Positions 47,312 through 55,994 are shown, numbered from the stretch's first letter. The stretch is 64,000 nucleotides of DNA from Curtobacterium pusillum (GCF_007673235.1 NZ_VDZH01000005.1:62001-126000), one strand, 5' to 3'. Program-made: numbers and translations. The notes: a model not told the origin generated them from the sequence alone.

Positions 47312-49846
47312 TCAGCGCGGGATGACCGAGAAGAGGAACCGCTTCCGCACCATGTACCAGGCGAGGAGGATCAGCACCGTGTGGGTCGCGAAACCGATCC
47401 ACGGGTTGCCCCAGTCCAGGCCCGGGATCGACGCGATCGCCAGCGCGAAGAACACCTGCCAGACGAACACGTAGAGGCTCGCCTGCCCGATCGGGATCCA
47501 GAGCCAGCCGATCGTCTTCGCGATCGGCTTCCAGAACACGGTGAGGATCGCGTACGACACGATCGCGAAGAACGCGATGTCCACCAACCGGCCCCACTGC
47601 AGGTCGACCCGCTGGTACGCCGTGTTGTACAGCTGGTCGTACATCGACGCCGGGAACGGCACGGGCGTGAACCCGTACTGGTCGCCGGCCCAGACGTAGA
47701 CCAGGAACAGCGCGTAGCCGCTCAGGCCGATGCCGACCAGGACCTTGCCGAGCCGGCCGGTCAGGGCGCCGATGATCTGGCGTCGGTAGTACCCGAGCAC
47801 CAGTCCGTGCGTGAAGACGACCTGCCAGGTGAGCAGCGGGAACACCGACTCGAACTGCGAGTTCAGCGGCCGGAAGTCCGGGTTGACGGCCTGGAACACG
47901 TAGAGCGCCCAGCTGACGACGAGCAGCGCCCACCAGTAGCCGCGCCGGATCACCCACATGAACGCCGGGATGAACAGGCTGAGCACCACGAACAGGCCCA
48001 TGATGTTGAACGGCCACGGGCCCATCTCGAGCAGCAGGAACTGCCGGATCGCGTACCAGGGCGGCGGGTAGGCCAGCAGCTGCATCGCGTTCGGGTACAG
48101 GTCGTACACGCGTCCCTCGGCACCGACCCCGCCGGTGCCGGTCCCCCGGTCCGTGAAGGTCGTGATCGCGTCCGTGTTCAGGAAGGGCACGAAGCTCATT
48201 GCGAAGACGACGAGGATCACCCCGAGCGTCACGAAGTACTGCTTCCGCGCGCGCTTCCACGCCCCGATCGCCGCCGCCCACTCGCCGAACTTCTTGATGG
48301 CGAACGGGTACGTCATGCCGAGGACCATGCCGGACAGGAACACGAACATCTCGGCGCCCGTGATCGCACCCGTGGCGTGCAGGGTGATGTACGAGTACGG
48401 TCCGCCGATCTCGATGTGCGTGATCACCACCGCGAGGATGATGAACCCGCGGAACAGGTCGAGTCGCAGGTCGCGTCCGGGTTTCCCGTCGTCCGGGTAG
48501 CGCCAGCCGGGCAGGAGCCGACCGAACACCCCGCTCAGCAGGAACACCACCGCCAGGCCCACCGCGAGCCAGACGATCCACGCCATCTGGTCGCCGCCGG
48601 TGTCGTACTGCTGGTCGGTCGCCGCGGCGCCGTCCTGCGGGGTCACCCGGTCGGTGACCGGCCCGAAGACGAAGTCGCCGGCGCGCTCGAGGTCGGTGCG
48701 GAACGAGCCCGCGATGCCCGGCACGGCGGTGTCACGCCAGTCCGCGACGCGGTTGCCGGCCTCGGGTTCACGGCGGTTCGTCTCGAGGAACGTCACGCCC
48801 CGGATCAGCGGACGGTCCTGCACGGCGGCGATCACCTGCCGCCACCAGCCCTGCTTGACCGGGAGCTCGGCGTCGCCGCGGAGCGAGTGGTCGTACAGGG
48901 CACCGGTGTCGAGCAGCATCGGCCGGTCGTCCGCGACGGCGAACCGGTCGTAGAAGGTCCCGGACTGCGGCTGCTCGTAGCCCCAGGTCTCGTCGAAGCG
49001 CCCTGCGACCTCGCCGGCCTCGGGGACGTCGTTCCGGGTGAGCGGGACGTCGCGCCAAGCGGCCTCGGTCGCCTTCCCCTTGCCGAAGGAGTACATCGAC
49101 AGCCCGACCCAGTCGACGGACGCGTCGCCAGGCCAGTACGGCTCGTACGGGTCGTCGGCAGCGGTGAGCTGCCCGTCGCCGTTCGTGTCGAGCTTGGCGA
49201 CGTCGGTCGCCGACAGGTCGCGCAGCCGCCCGGCGGACTCACCGAACGGGTAGCCGGCGCCGTACGACGGCGACCAGACCATGCGAGCGTCCGAGCTGCC
49301 GTCGTGCACTGCGGTCGCCAGCGCGCGGAACGCCTTGACGAACTGCGTCGGCTGCTGCCCCCAGCGCACCCACGTGCCGTTCATCTGCGGGGCGAAGCGG
49401 ACGAGCACCTGGGTGTCGTACTGCCGGTGGACCTCCTCGAGCAGGGTGTTCGCCGTCCGGGCGTCCGCCGCGGTGAGGGACCGGAGCGACTGGTCGGGCT
49501 CGAAGCTCACGACGAGCACCGCCCCCTGGGTCGCCGCGGCCCGGGTCGCACGGAGGAACTCCTTGCGGGCGCTGCGGTCGAGCGGGTACGGGATCTCGAC
49601 GCCGTACATCGACGGTGTCGCACCGAGTCGGCCGGCGTACCCGTCCGGAGCGTCGTCGCCCCAGTCGATGTCCGGTCCGAACCACGTCTTCCCCGAAACC
49701 GGCGATACCGCGCTCGTCGTCGCCGCCGTCGTCGTCGCGCCCGCCGTCGCAGCGCCCGTCGGCGGCGCAGCTGCCGAGGCGGGGAGCGCACCGCCGAGCG
49801 CCAGCGTCGCGACCACCACGAGGAACGCGACCGCCCGCTGGATCAC
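47312..49846 (-). CDS. Secreted GH26-like (probably inactive) domain fused to OpgC acyltransferase
   Basis: An 844-residue protein. Residues 1-27 are a signal peptide. About 50-380 resemble a GH26 mannanase fold (RFAPQMNGTWVRWGQQP; RPMLLDTGA). Where active GH26 enzymes have catalytic Glu (HEMNG; xE-TGA), Gln154 and Asp313 are seen, so hydrolysis is probably lost. DTNGDGQLTAAD at 220-231 is an EF-hand-like calcium loop. A helix at about 422-442 leads into an OpgC domain from about 457 (RDLRLDLFRGFIILAVVITHI) with roughly ten membrane helices; OpgC-type proteins succinylate or acylate glucans. The start GTG 49846 overlaps the ATPase gene stop. By context it modifies the polymer made by the GT2 enzyme. 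Confidence 0.85.
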   Translation of the reverse strand: MIQRAVAFLVVVATLALGGALPASAAAPPTGAATAGATTTAATTSAVSPVSGKTWFGPDIDWGDDAPDGYAGRLGATPSMYGVEIPYPLDRSARKEFLRATRAAATQGAVLVVSFEPDQSLRSLTAADARTANTLLEEVHRQYDTQVLVRFAPQMNGTWVRWGQQPTQFVKAFRALATAVHDGSSDARMVWSPSYGAGYPFGESAGRLRDLSATDVAKLDTNGDGQLTAADDPYEPYWPGDASVDWVGLSMYSFGKGKATEAAWRDVPLTRNDVPEAGEVAGRFDETWGYEQPQSGTFYDRFAVADDRPMLLDTGALYDHSLRGDAELPVKQGWWRQVIAAVQDRPLIRGVTFLETNRREPEAGNRVADWRDTAVPGIAGSFRTDLERAGDFVFGPVTDRVTPQDGAAATDQQYDTGGDQMAWIVWLAVGLAVVFLLSGVFGRLLPGWRYPDDGKPGRDLRLDLFRGFIILAVVITHIEIGGPYSYITLHATGAITGAEMFVFLSGMVLGMTYPFAIKKFGEWAAAIGAWKRARKQYFVTLGVILVVFAMSFVPFLNTDAITTFTDRGTGTGGVGAEGRVYDLYPNAMQLLAYPPPWYAIRQFLLLEMGPWPFNIMGLFVVLSLFIPAFMWVIRRGYWWALLVVSWALYVFQAVNPDFRPLNSQFESVFPLLTWQVVFTHGLVLGYYRRQIIGALTGRLGKVLVGIGLSGYALFLVYVWAGDQYGFTPVPFPASMYDQLYNTAYQRVDLQWGRLVDIAFFAIVSYAILTVFWKPIAKTIGWLWIPIGQASLYVFVWQVFFALAIASIPGLDWGNPWIGFATHTVLILLAWYMVRKRFLFSVIPR

Positions 49847-50256
49847 CGAGTGCACGCCAGCGTCCAGACGTTGTGGCCGCCCTCGTGCCGGTGCTCGAGC
49901 CGGTCGAGCGCCGCGATCGCGAGGGCGAGGCCGCGTCCGCTCTCCTGGTCGACGTCCGCCATCGTCACCGCGGCGAGGTCGACGTCGGCGGGCAGCCCGT
50001 TGTCCCTGAGCACGGCGACGAGCTCGTCGTCGGTCGCGTCGAGTTCCACCGTGTAGCGCCGGCCGGCCTCCCGGTCGGCGCGTCGGGTGTGCTCGACGAT
50101 GTTCGCCGCGATCTCGGCGACGGCCGTCTCGAGCCCGAAGCGGAGCCGGAGGTCGTCGACGCCGAGGGTGTCCCACCACGCGCCGAAGCGGTCCTGGACC
50201 TCGTCGAGGGACGCCACCGTCGCCGGGACCTCGAACTCGATCCGTGCCGCGCTCAC
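49843..50256 (-). CDS. RsbW/SpoIIAB-like ATP-binding protein
   Basis: A 137-residue GHKL-fold protein. The N-box is ETAVAEIAANIVEHT, the G1-type loop is VLRDNGLPAD and the G2-type loop ESGRGLALAI. Stand-alone members are serine kinases or anti-sigma factors. Here it is embedded between a GT2 synthase (GTGA overlap) and the OpgC gene (GTGA overlap) with no sigma factor or antagonist in view, so a role in controlling polysaccharide output is inferred. Confidence 0.87.
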   Translation of the reverse strand: MSAARIEFEVPATVASLDEVQDRFGAWWDTLGVDDLRLRFGLETAVAEIAANIVEHTRRADREAGRRYTVELDATDDELVAVLRDNGLPADVDLAAVTMADVDQESGRGLALAIAALDRLEHRHEGGHNVWTLACTR

Positions 50257-52274
50257 AGGGGTCCCCCGGCCGTGCTCGACTCGTGTTCGGACTGCACGGT
50301 GCCCGGCCCTCGGTAGAGCACCGCCCGGATGACGACGCTGAAGATGAAGAGGTCGAACACCACCCACGCGGTGTTCACGAGCGGCGCGATGCCGGACGCC
50401 TGCCCGGTCAGGTAGCGGATGCCGATGAGCACCAGCGCGGCGACGAGCGCCCCCATCGCGATGAGCTGCGGCTTGACGAGGTCCCACCGCGGCTTCTGCT
50501 CGGACTCGTCGCGGACCTTCGGGGTGACCCGGAAACCGAGCGGCTTGCCCCGGAACACGTTCTCGAACGCACTCGTCACGGACTCGATCCAGACCGGGAA
50601 CAGGGCGAGCGAGTACTGCTGCCCGCGCCAGGTCGGCCGTCCGGCGGCCACCACCCAGAACAGCAGCTGGTTGAGGACGAGGAACGGGATGAGCCGGGCG
50701 AAGAAGTCGACGCTGTACGCCTGGACGGGCACGACGCCGAACGACAGGCAGAGCACGGGAGCGGCGATGTAGACGATCGCGGCGAACCCGGACAGGTAGC
50801 TCCACATCGTCGAGAAGTACATGAGGCGCTGCCCCCACGACAGGCCCTTCTGCACGAGCGGGTTCTCGCGGAAGAAGACCTGCATGGTGCCCTGCGCCCA
50901 GCGGAGTCGCTGCACGAGCATGGTCGGCAGGTCCTCCGGCGCGAGCCCCTTCGCCAGGATCTCGTCGTGGTAAGCGGACTTCCAGCCGAGGCCGTGCAGG
51001 CGCATCGCGGTCGCCATGTCCTCGGTGACGGAGATCGTCGCCAGCGGCATGATCGGCTGCGCCTCGTCGTCGCGGTTGACGTCGAGCGCACGAGCCAGCA
51101 CGGCGATGGACTCGATCGCCGCGACGGGAGAGGCGTCGCGGCGGCCGAGCACGTCGAGCGCTGCGTCGTCGAGGCCGGCGAAGGTGTTCGCGTCCGTCGA
51201 CATCGCGGCGAGTTCCTGCAGGTCGTTGCGGACGGACTCGAGGTCCGACGCGGCGAACCGGTACGAGATCGCGTCGATGCCCCGCTGGAAGTCGTAGGTG
51301 ACGTCGCCGAGCGGTTCGCCGCGCTGCACCTGGTCGCGGGCGCGGTCGACGACGGCCTCGGCCTCGTCGAGGGCGCCGAGTACCCGGGGGTCGGTCTCGG
51401 TCTCCCGCGCACGGGCCACGAGCTTCCGGGAGGTCTTGATGGTGCGGGCCACCGAGGCCTCGACCTCGCGCACGTACCGGGTCACCCCCAGTTGCATGAG
51501 CGCCTCGCGCCGGAGGATCGCGTTCGACCCGCAGAAGAACGCGGCGTTCCACCCGTCCTTCGACTGCTGAATCGGCCCGTAGAACAGCGGCGCCTGGCTG
51601 CCGAGCAGGTCGGCGTCGGGCACGTTCTCGAACCACTGCGGCGTCTGCACGAGCGCCATCCGCGGGTCCTTGAAGTACCCGAGCGTCCGGTCGAGGATCG
51701 ACGGCTCCGGCACCTGGTCGGCGTCGAGGATGAGCAGGAACTCACCCTGCGTCGCCAGCAGTGCGTTGTTGAGGTTGCCGGCCTTGGCGTGCCGCGGCCG
51801 GTCGATCCAGTCCGCGCCGCGCGTGATCACCCCGATGCCGAGCGACTCGGCGGCGGCACGCATCTCCGGGCGGTTGCCGTCATCGAGGATCCACGTGGTG
51901 TGCGGGTGCGTGATGGCCTTCGCCGCACGGGCCGTGCGGACGACGAGGTCGACCGGCTCGTTGTACGTCGTGATGAAGACGTCGACGGTCACGGGGTCGC
52001 TCGGGGGCGCTGGCGGCTCCCCGCGTTCACGGAGCCGCCACGCGCCGAAGGCGAAGAGCAGGGAGTCGATGACGCTGTAGGTCTCGGCCAGGATGAGCGG
52101 CACGGCGATCCACCACGAGTGCCAGTTCACCGAGGCGGCCCAGCGCCAGACGACGTAGTTCACACCGGCGAGCGAGGCGAGCAGCGCGACCGTCCGCACC
52201 GTGACGATCCGCCGCCGTGACGTTCCGGTCGTCAGCCGCCGACGGTCCTGACGGCTGAGGTCGAGTGCGGTCAC
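50253..52274 (-). CDS. Processive family 2 glycosyltransferase (cellulose-synthase-like) with large insertion
   Basis: A 673-residue membrane synthase. Two helices lie at about 28-48 and 54-75. The GT2 domain has DD at 131-132 (WILDDGN), DAD at 184-186, TED at 417-419 and the QRLRW motif at 455-459, all typical of processive beta-glycan synthases. The C-terminus has about five helices. Between GSNAILRREAL (249-259) and TED is a ~150-residue, largely helical, charged insertion (about 262-410); relatives usually have only a short loop. No PilZ domain is seen. GTG 52274 is the start. It heads the GT2-ATPase-OpgC operon. Product unknown. Confidence 0.9.
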   Translation of the reverse strand: MTALDLSRQDRRRLTTGTSRRRIVTVRTVALLASLAGVNYVVWRWAASVNWHSWWIAVPLILAETYSVIDSLLFAFGAWRLRERGEPPAPPSDPVTVDVFITTYNEPVDLVVRTARAAKAITHPHTTWILDDGNRPEMRAAAESLGIGVITRGADWIDRPRHAKAGNLNNALLATQGEFLLILDADQVPEPSILDRTLGYFKDPRMALVQTPQWFENVPDADLLGSQAPLFYGPIQQSKDGWNAAFFCGSNAILRREALMQLGVTRYVREVEASVARTIKTSRKLVARARETETDPRVLGALDEAEAVVDRARDQVQRGEPLGDVTYDFQRGIDAISYRFAASDLESVRNDLQELAAMSTDANTFAGLDDAALDVLGRRDASPVAAIESIAVLARALDVNRDDEAQPIMPLATISVTEDMATAMRLHGLGWKSAYHDEILAKGLAPEDLPTMLVQRLRWAQGTMQVFFRENPLVQKGLSWGQRLMYFSTMWSYLSGFAAIVYIAAPVLCLSFGVVPVQAYSVDFFARLIPFLVLNQLLFWVVAAGRPTWRGQQYSLALFPVWIESVTSAFENVFRGKPLGFRVTPKVRDESEQKPRWDLVKPQLIAMGALVAALVLIGIRYLTGQASGIAPLVNTAWVVFDLFIFSVVIRAVLYRGPGTVQSEHESSTAGGPL

Positions 52275-52505
52275 CGGGTACCACCGTCCGCGGCGTCGCC
52301 GAACGTGCTGCGTCGCAAGCGTGCCTCCCTGATCCGCCGGCCCCCGACCGCGGCGTGCGCCCGAGGGGTGGTTGCCGACCGGTCGCCGGCTCCAGGTGCC
52401 GCTGCCCGATCGTCTGCCCTGACCGTCGGGTGCGATCCGGGCGTAGCGACCTGTCTACCGCAGGACGGGGTCGTTCGTCAGTCCGGCGCCCCGATCTGGG
52501 GACGG

Positions 52506-53243
52506 TCAGCCGAAGTCGGCGGCGAACCCGAGGTCGTCGGCGAGCCGGGCGATGACCTCGTCGAAGTAGGCCGCACCGTCCGACACCGAACCGACGTAGT
52601 GCCCGAACAGCTCGAAGGAGATCACCCCGAACACGGTCGTCCAGGCCATCAGCGCGCGGAGGAGGACCTCCTCCGGCAGGTCCAGGCCGAACGCGTGCAG
52701 CGAGGCCACGCCGTCGGCGACCGCAGTGCCGACCACCCCGGGAGCCGCCGTGGGCGGAACGGGCGATCCGTGCCTCCCGGCAGGCGCTGACGCAGACGCA
52801 CCCTGCGCGTCCGCCACCACCCGGACGATCGTGAGCGTCGTCCGGGACGCCGGCTCGACCGTCTCGCGCGGAGCGGCGTACCCCGGGACGGGCGATCCGA
52901 AGAGCAGCGCGAAGTCCCCGGGGTGCGCGAGCGACCACGTGCGGATCGCACGACACACGGCGACCCAGCGCGCCCCGGCACCGGGCCCGGCGGCGGCGTC
53001 CGCGGCCTCGACAGCGGCGCCGAGTTCGTCGTAGTCGGCGATGAGCAGTGCGGTGAGCAGGTCGTCCCGGCTCGGGAAGTAGCGGTAGACCGCGGACGAC
53101 ACCATCCCGACGTCCCGCGCCACCGCGCGCAGGCTCAGCTGGGACGGACCCTCCTCGGTGAGCCGGGCGCGGGCGGCCGCGAGGATGCTGGCGTGCACGC
53201 TCTCACGAGCGAGTTCGCGTGCGGTCGGTGCCCGGTCTGCCAT
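52506..53243 (-). CDS. TetR-family transcriptional regulator
   Basis: A 245-residue regulator. The HTH is at about residues 25-65 (LSLRAVARDVGMVSSAVYRYFPSRDDLLTALL) with the TetR_C_33-like C-terminal domain (WVAVCRAIRTWSLAHPGDFALLFGSPVPGY). It is divergent from the epimerase gene at 53370. The gap holds GAGAGCA/TGCTCTC palindromes, so this pair is regulator and target. Confidence 0.92.
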   Translation of the reverse strand: MADRAPTARELARESVHASILAAARARLTEEGPSQLSLRAVARDVGMVSSAVYRYFPSRDDLLTALLIADYDELGAAVEAADAAAGPGAGARWVAVCRAIRTWSLAHPGDFALLFGSPVPGYAAPRETVEPASRTTLTIVRVVADAQGASASAPAGRHGSPVPPTAAPGVVGTAVADGVASLHAFGLDLPEEVLLRALMAWTTVFGVISFELFGHYVGSVSDGAAYFDEVIARLADDLGFAADFG

Positions 53244-53261
53244 GCCCCCACCCTGCCACGA

Positions 53262-53344
53262 GAGAGCACTGCACACAAATGAGAGCACTGCTCTTGCAAA
53301 TGGTGCGGAAGGAGTGCATGCTGAGTTCCGAGAGCAGTGCTCTC
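53262..53344. promoter_or_regulatory. TetR operator cluster GAGAGCA-N-TGCTCTC and promoter
   Basis: A perfect site is at 53330-53344 (GAGAGCA-G-TGCTCTC), a near-perfect one at 53281-53295 (GAGAGCA-C-TGCTCTT), and a half site at 53262-53272. A promoter toward the epimerase, TTGCAA (53294) and CATGCT (53317) with 17-bp spacing, lies between the two full sites. Confidence 0.8.
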
Positions 53345-53369
53345 GCAAACGAGACGAAAGCAGGAACGC

Positions 53370-54293
53370 ATGTCGCAGCACCACGTCGTCATCGGCGCCG
53401 GCCCCGTGGGCCGTCACGTCGCCGCCCTCCTCGCCGAGCGCGGAGACCGCGTCACGGTCGCCACGCGATCGGGTCGAGACACCGGCCTGGAGGCAGTGGG
53501 TCACGTCGCCCTCGACGCCTCCGACGTCGAGGCGCTCACCCGGGCGACCGAGGGGGCCGCGGTCCTCTACAACTGCGCCAACCCCGGGAACTACACGCAG
53601 TGGGAGCAGACCTGGCCGCCGCTCGCCGCCTCCCTGCTCACGGCGGCCGAACGAACGGGGGCGGTGTACGCGATCACCGGGAACCTCTACCCGTACGGCC
53701 CCGTCGACGGGCCGATGCGCCCGGACCTGCCCGACGCGGCGACCGACCACAAGGGCATCCTCCGCGCACGACTCTGGGCCGATGCCCTCGCCGCGCACGA
53801 CGCCGGACGGGTCCGCGCCGTCGAGGTCCGCGCCTCGGACTACGTCGGCCGTGGCATCGGCGAGAACGGGCACATCACCCGCGTGCTCCCCGCAGCGCTC
53901 CAGGGCAAGGCCGTGTCGATGGTCGGCCGGACCGACCTGCCGCACACCTTCACGGACGTGCTCGACGTCGCCCGGATGCTCGTCGCCGCCGCGGAGGACC
54001 CGAGCTCGCACGGTCGTACGTGGATGGTGCCGAGCAACGCGCCGCGGTCGCAGCAGCAGGCCCTCACCGAGGTCCTGGCAGCGGCGGGCAAGCCCCCGGT
54101 GACGGTCCGACGGCTGCCTGCGGGGATGCTCCGCGCGATGGGGATCGTCTCGCCGATGATGCGCGAGATCGCCCAGATGAGCTACCAGTGGACTGCGCCG
54201 TACGTGGTCGACGACACCGAGACCCGGGCGCACTTCGGCATCGAGCCGACGCCGTGGGACGAGGTGTGCCGCCGCACGGCGGACGGCGTGTAG
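53370..54293 (+). CDS. NAD-dependent epimerase/dehydratase-like reductase
   Basis: A 307-residue extended-SDR-like protein. The cofactor loop GAGPVGRHVAALL replaces the usual GGxGxxG, and YAITGNLYPYGPVDGP marks the active-site region. Substrate is unknown. ATG 53370 follows AGGA. It is probably repressed by the divergent TetR protein. A small hairpin followed by TTTCT ends the transcript. Confidence 0.88.
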   Translation: MSQHHVVIGAGPVGRHVAALLAERGDRVTVATRSGRDTGLEAVGHVALDASDVEALTRATEGAAVLYNCANPGNYTQWEQTWPPLAASLLTAAERTGAVYAITGNLYPYGPVDGPMRPDLPDAATDHKGILRARLWADALAAHDAGRVRAVEVRASDYVGRGIGENGHITRVLPAALQGKAVSMVGRTDLPHTFTDVLDVARMLVAAAEDPSSHGRTWMVPSNAPRSQQQALTEVLAAAGKPPVTVRRLPAGMLRAMGIVSPMMREIAQMSYQWTAPYVVDDTETRAHFGIEPTPWDEVCRRTADGV

Positions 54294-54306
54294 GTGTACA
54301 CATCTC

Positions 54307-54322
54307 CGCACCACTTGGTGCG
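54307..54322 (+). terminator. Small intrinsic terminator after the epimerase gene
   Basis: CGCACC-ACTT-GGTGCG is followed by TTTCT, 14 bp after the stop. It is one of the few hairpins in the window with a T-run. Confidence 0.6.
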
Positions 54323-54335
54323 TTTCTGTGGACAC

Positions 54336-54379
54336 CGGCCTGGAGGCACGGGGCGGGCCCGCACCGCGCCTCCAGTCCG
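54336..54379. repeat. 44-bp palindrome (degenerate), copy 5
   Basis: 22+22 bp with three mismatches (CGGCCTGGAGGCACGGGGCG and facing arm). It lies 13 bp from the stop of the minus-strand FN3 gene (54393) between convergent genes. Confidence 0.8.
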
Positions 54380-54392
54380 CAAGGCGGTCGCG

Positions 54393-55706
54393 CTAGATCA
54401 CCAGCAACCGTGACCACTGCGCCGTCGACAGCCGCTGCGCGGCCCCGCCGGCGGCGGGGATCCGCCAGAGACCGGACTCGGCGTCCACGAACAGGTCACC
54501 TGCGGTGTCGGCAGCACCGAGCCACAGCCCGTTCGGCCGCGCCAGCACACCGCTGGTCGAGACCTCCCCCGTCGCGCCGGAGGCGTCCTGCGACCAGAGG
54601 TGTGTGACCGTGTGGTCGGCGACGCACGGGTTCGGCGGGCCCTGCTCGGCGATCGCGGCACACCACTCGGCCGACTGCCCGAGGACCAGCGAGCTGTCGT
54701 TGGTCGCGCTGTACTGGTACGCCAGGCGGGTCTGCACCTGCTGCAGGGTCGACGACCCCGCCGCGAGCGACCACCAGCCGTGGTAGAAACTCCCGCCGAA
54801 CGCGCGGTAGCTGACGTAGAGCGTGCCCTTCCCGTCGGCGAGGAGTCCGGCGAAGTACCCGATCGCGGTGCCGTTGACTGCCGCGACCGTCCGGGTCTGC
54901 ACGGTGCCCTGCGGCGACGCGGTAACGACCGTCCCGCCGGAGTTCGTGGCCGTGAAGGCCGAGACGGTGCCGTCGCGACCGACCGTCCACGCCGAGCCGC
55001 TCGAGGGCAGCACGGTCGACACGGAGCCGCCCTTGAGGCCGAGCTTCGTGATCGCTCCGGACACCGAGTCGACCCAGTACAGGTTGCCGGCGACGTCCGC
55101 GCGCAGGTCCGGCGTCAGGTGCAGCCCGGTCGCGAGCACCCGTGCACCGCCGCCGCGTGCGGGGTGGAACAGGATCGCGGTGCGGTCGGCCGACGGGACG
55201 TACACGTTGCCGACGTCGTCCGCGGTGTACCCGTTTCCGGCAGCCGTCACCGTGCGGGGAGCGCCCGTGCCCGACGTCGGGTACCGCACCAGTGCACCGG
55301 TGCCGTCCAGCGCGAAGAGCGACTGCGCGACCGTGGTGCTCCGCGGCGCCGTGTACCGGACCCGCACCTCGGGTCCGGAGCCACGGGAGGTCGTCGCCCG
55401 CACCGAGAACGCGTAGGTCACGCCGGCCCGGATCCAGCCGAAGCGGTCCGAGCGGGCGTTCGCGGGCAGCCGGTCGACGCCGTGCCCGGGCTGGTTCGTG
55501 TTCGGCGAGACGGTCACCCGCCACCCGGTGGGCGTCGCGCCCGACCGTGGCGGACTCCAGGTCACGGCGGCACCGTCCCCGGAACCGCTCACCTGCACGG
55601 ACGTCGGCGCTCCCGGGAGCCCCGACGACGGAGCCGCCACTGCGGGCGTCACTCCCCCGATCACCAGCGCCGCGGTGGCCGCGACAGTGAGTACTGCTCT
55701 GTACAC
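54393..55706 (-). CDS. Secreted protein with fibronectin-III and beta-propeller-like domains
   Basis: A 437-residue exported protein. The signal peptide spans about residues 1-27 (TVAATAALVIGGVTPAVAA). An FN3 domain follows at about 33-120 (GLPGAPTSVQVSGSGDGAAVTWSPP; GVTYAFSVRATTS). The rest is a series of blades such as ADDVGNVYVPSADRTAILF and RADVAGNLYWVDSVSGAITKL, typical of NHL/SMP-30-like propellers. Two cysteines (WCAAIAEQGPPNPC) may pair. No anchor is seen. GTG 55706 follows AGGGGAT. Role unknown, perhaps carbohydrate binding at the surface. Confidence 0.82.
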   Translation of the reverse strand: MYRAVLTVAATAALVIGGVTPAVAAPSSGLPGAPTSVQVSGSGDGAAVTWSPPRSGATPTGWRVTVSPNTNQPGHGVDRLPANARSDRFGWIRAGVTYAFSVRATTSRGSGPEVRVRYTAPRSTTVAQSLFALDGTGALVRYPTSGTGAPRTVTAAGNGYTADDVGNVYVPSADRTAILFHPARGGGARVLATGLHLTPDLRADVAGNLYWVDSVSGAITKLGLKGGSVSTVLPSSGSAWTVGRDGTVSAFTATNSGGTVVTASPQGTVQTRTVAAVNGTAIGYFAGLLADGKGTLYVSYRAFGGSFYHGWWSLAAGSSTLQQVQTRLAYQYSATNDSSLVLGQSAEWCAAIAEQGPPNPCVADHTVTHLWSQDASGATGEVSTSGVLARPNGLWLGAADTAGDLFVDAESGLWRIPAAGGAAQRLSTAQWSRLLVI

Positions 55707-55886
55707 GATCGATCCCCTGTCGTCCCCGTGGCTTCCCTGCGCCGCGGCTGCAGGAATTGCACCACCGCGCGGGGGCTCCGGGGCGATCGGGAGCGGATCG
55801 TGCGGTCCGTCGTGCGCCATCCCGCAAGCCGGACAGGAGGGGGTCCCCGGCGACGGAAGATCCCATCACGCCCGCAGTAGGAAGCC

Positions 55887-55971
55887 GTTTCGCGCGTAGG
55901 GGGCAGGAAGAAACTGCTTCCTACGCGCGAAACTGCCTCCTACGCGCGGATCATCCTCCTACGCGCGGAAC
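55887..55971. repeat. CCTACGCGCG composite element, copy 4 (fullest)
   Basis: The inverted unit GTTTCGCGCGTAGG (55887) is followed by a GGCAGGAAGAAACTGCTT spacer, then direct units at 55920, 55939 and 55958, exactly 19 bp apart: CCTACGCGCGAAAC, CCTACGCGCGGATC and CCTACGCGCGGAAC. The first inverted and first direct units form a perfect 14-bp stem. Confidence 0.9.
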
Positions 55972-55994
55972 GGCCACCGGACAGACCCACAGAC

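Noticed and set aside
49843..50256. Anti-sigma factor paired with a sigma factor
   Set aside because: No sigma-factor or anti-anti-sigma gene is adjacent; only the GHKL fold itself can be supported.
55887..55971. CRISPR array
   Set aside because: Units are 14-19 bp with no unique spacers between them and no cas gene is in the window.
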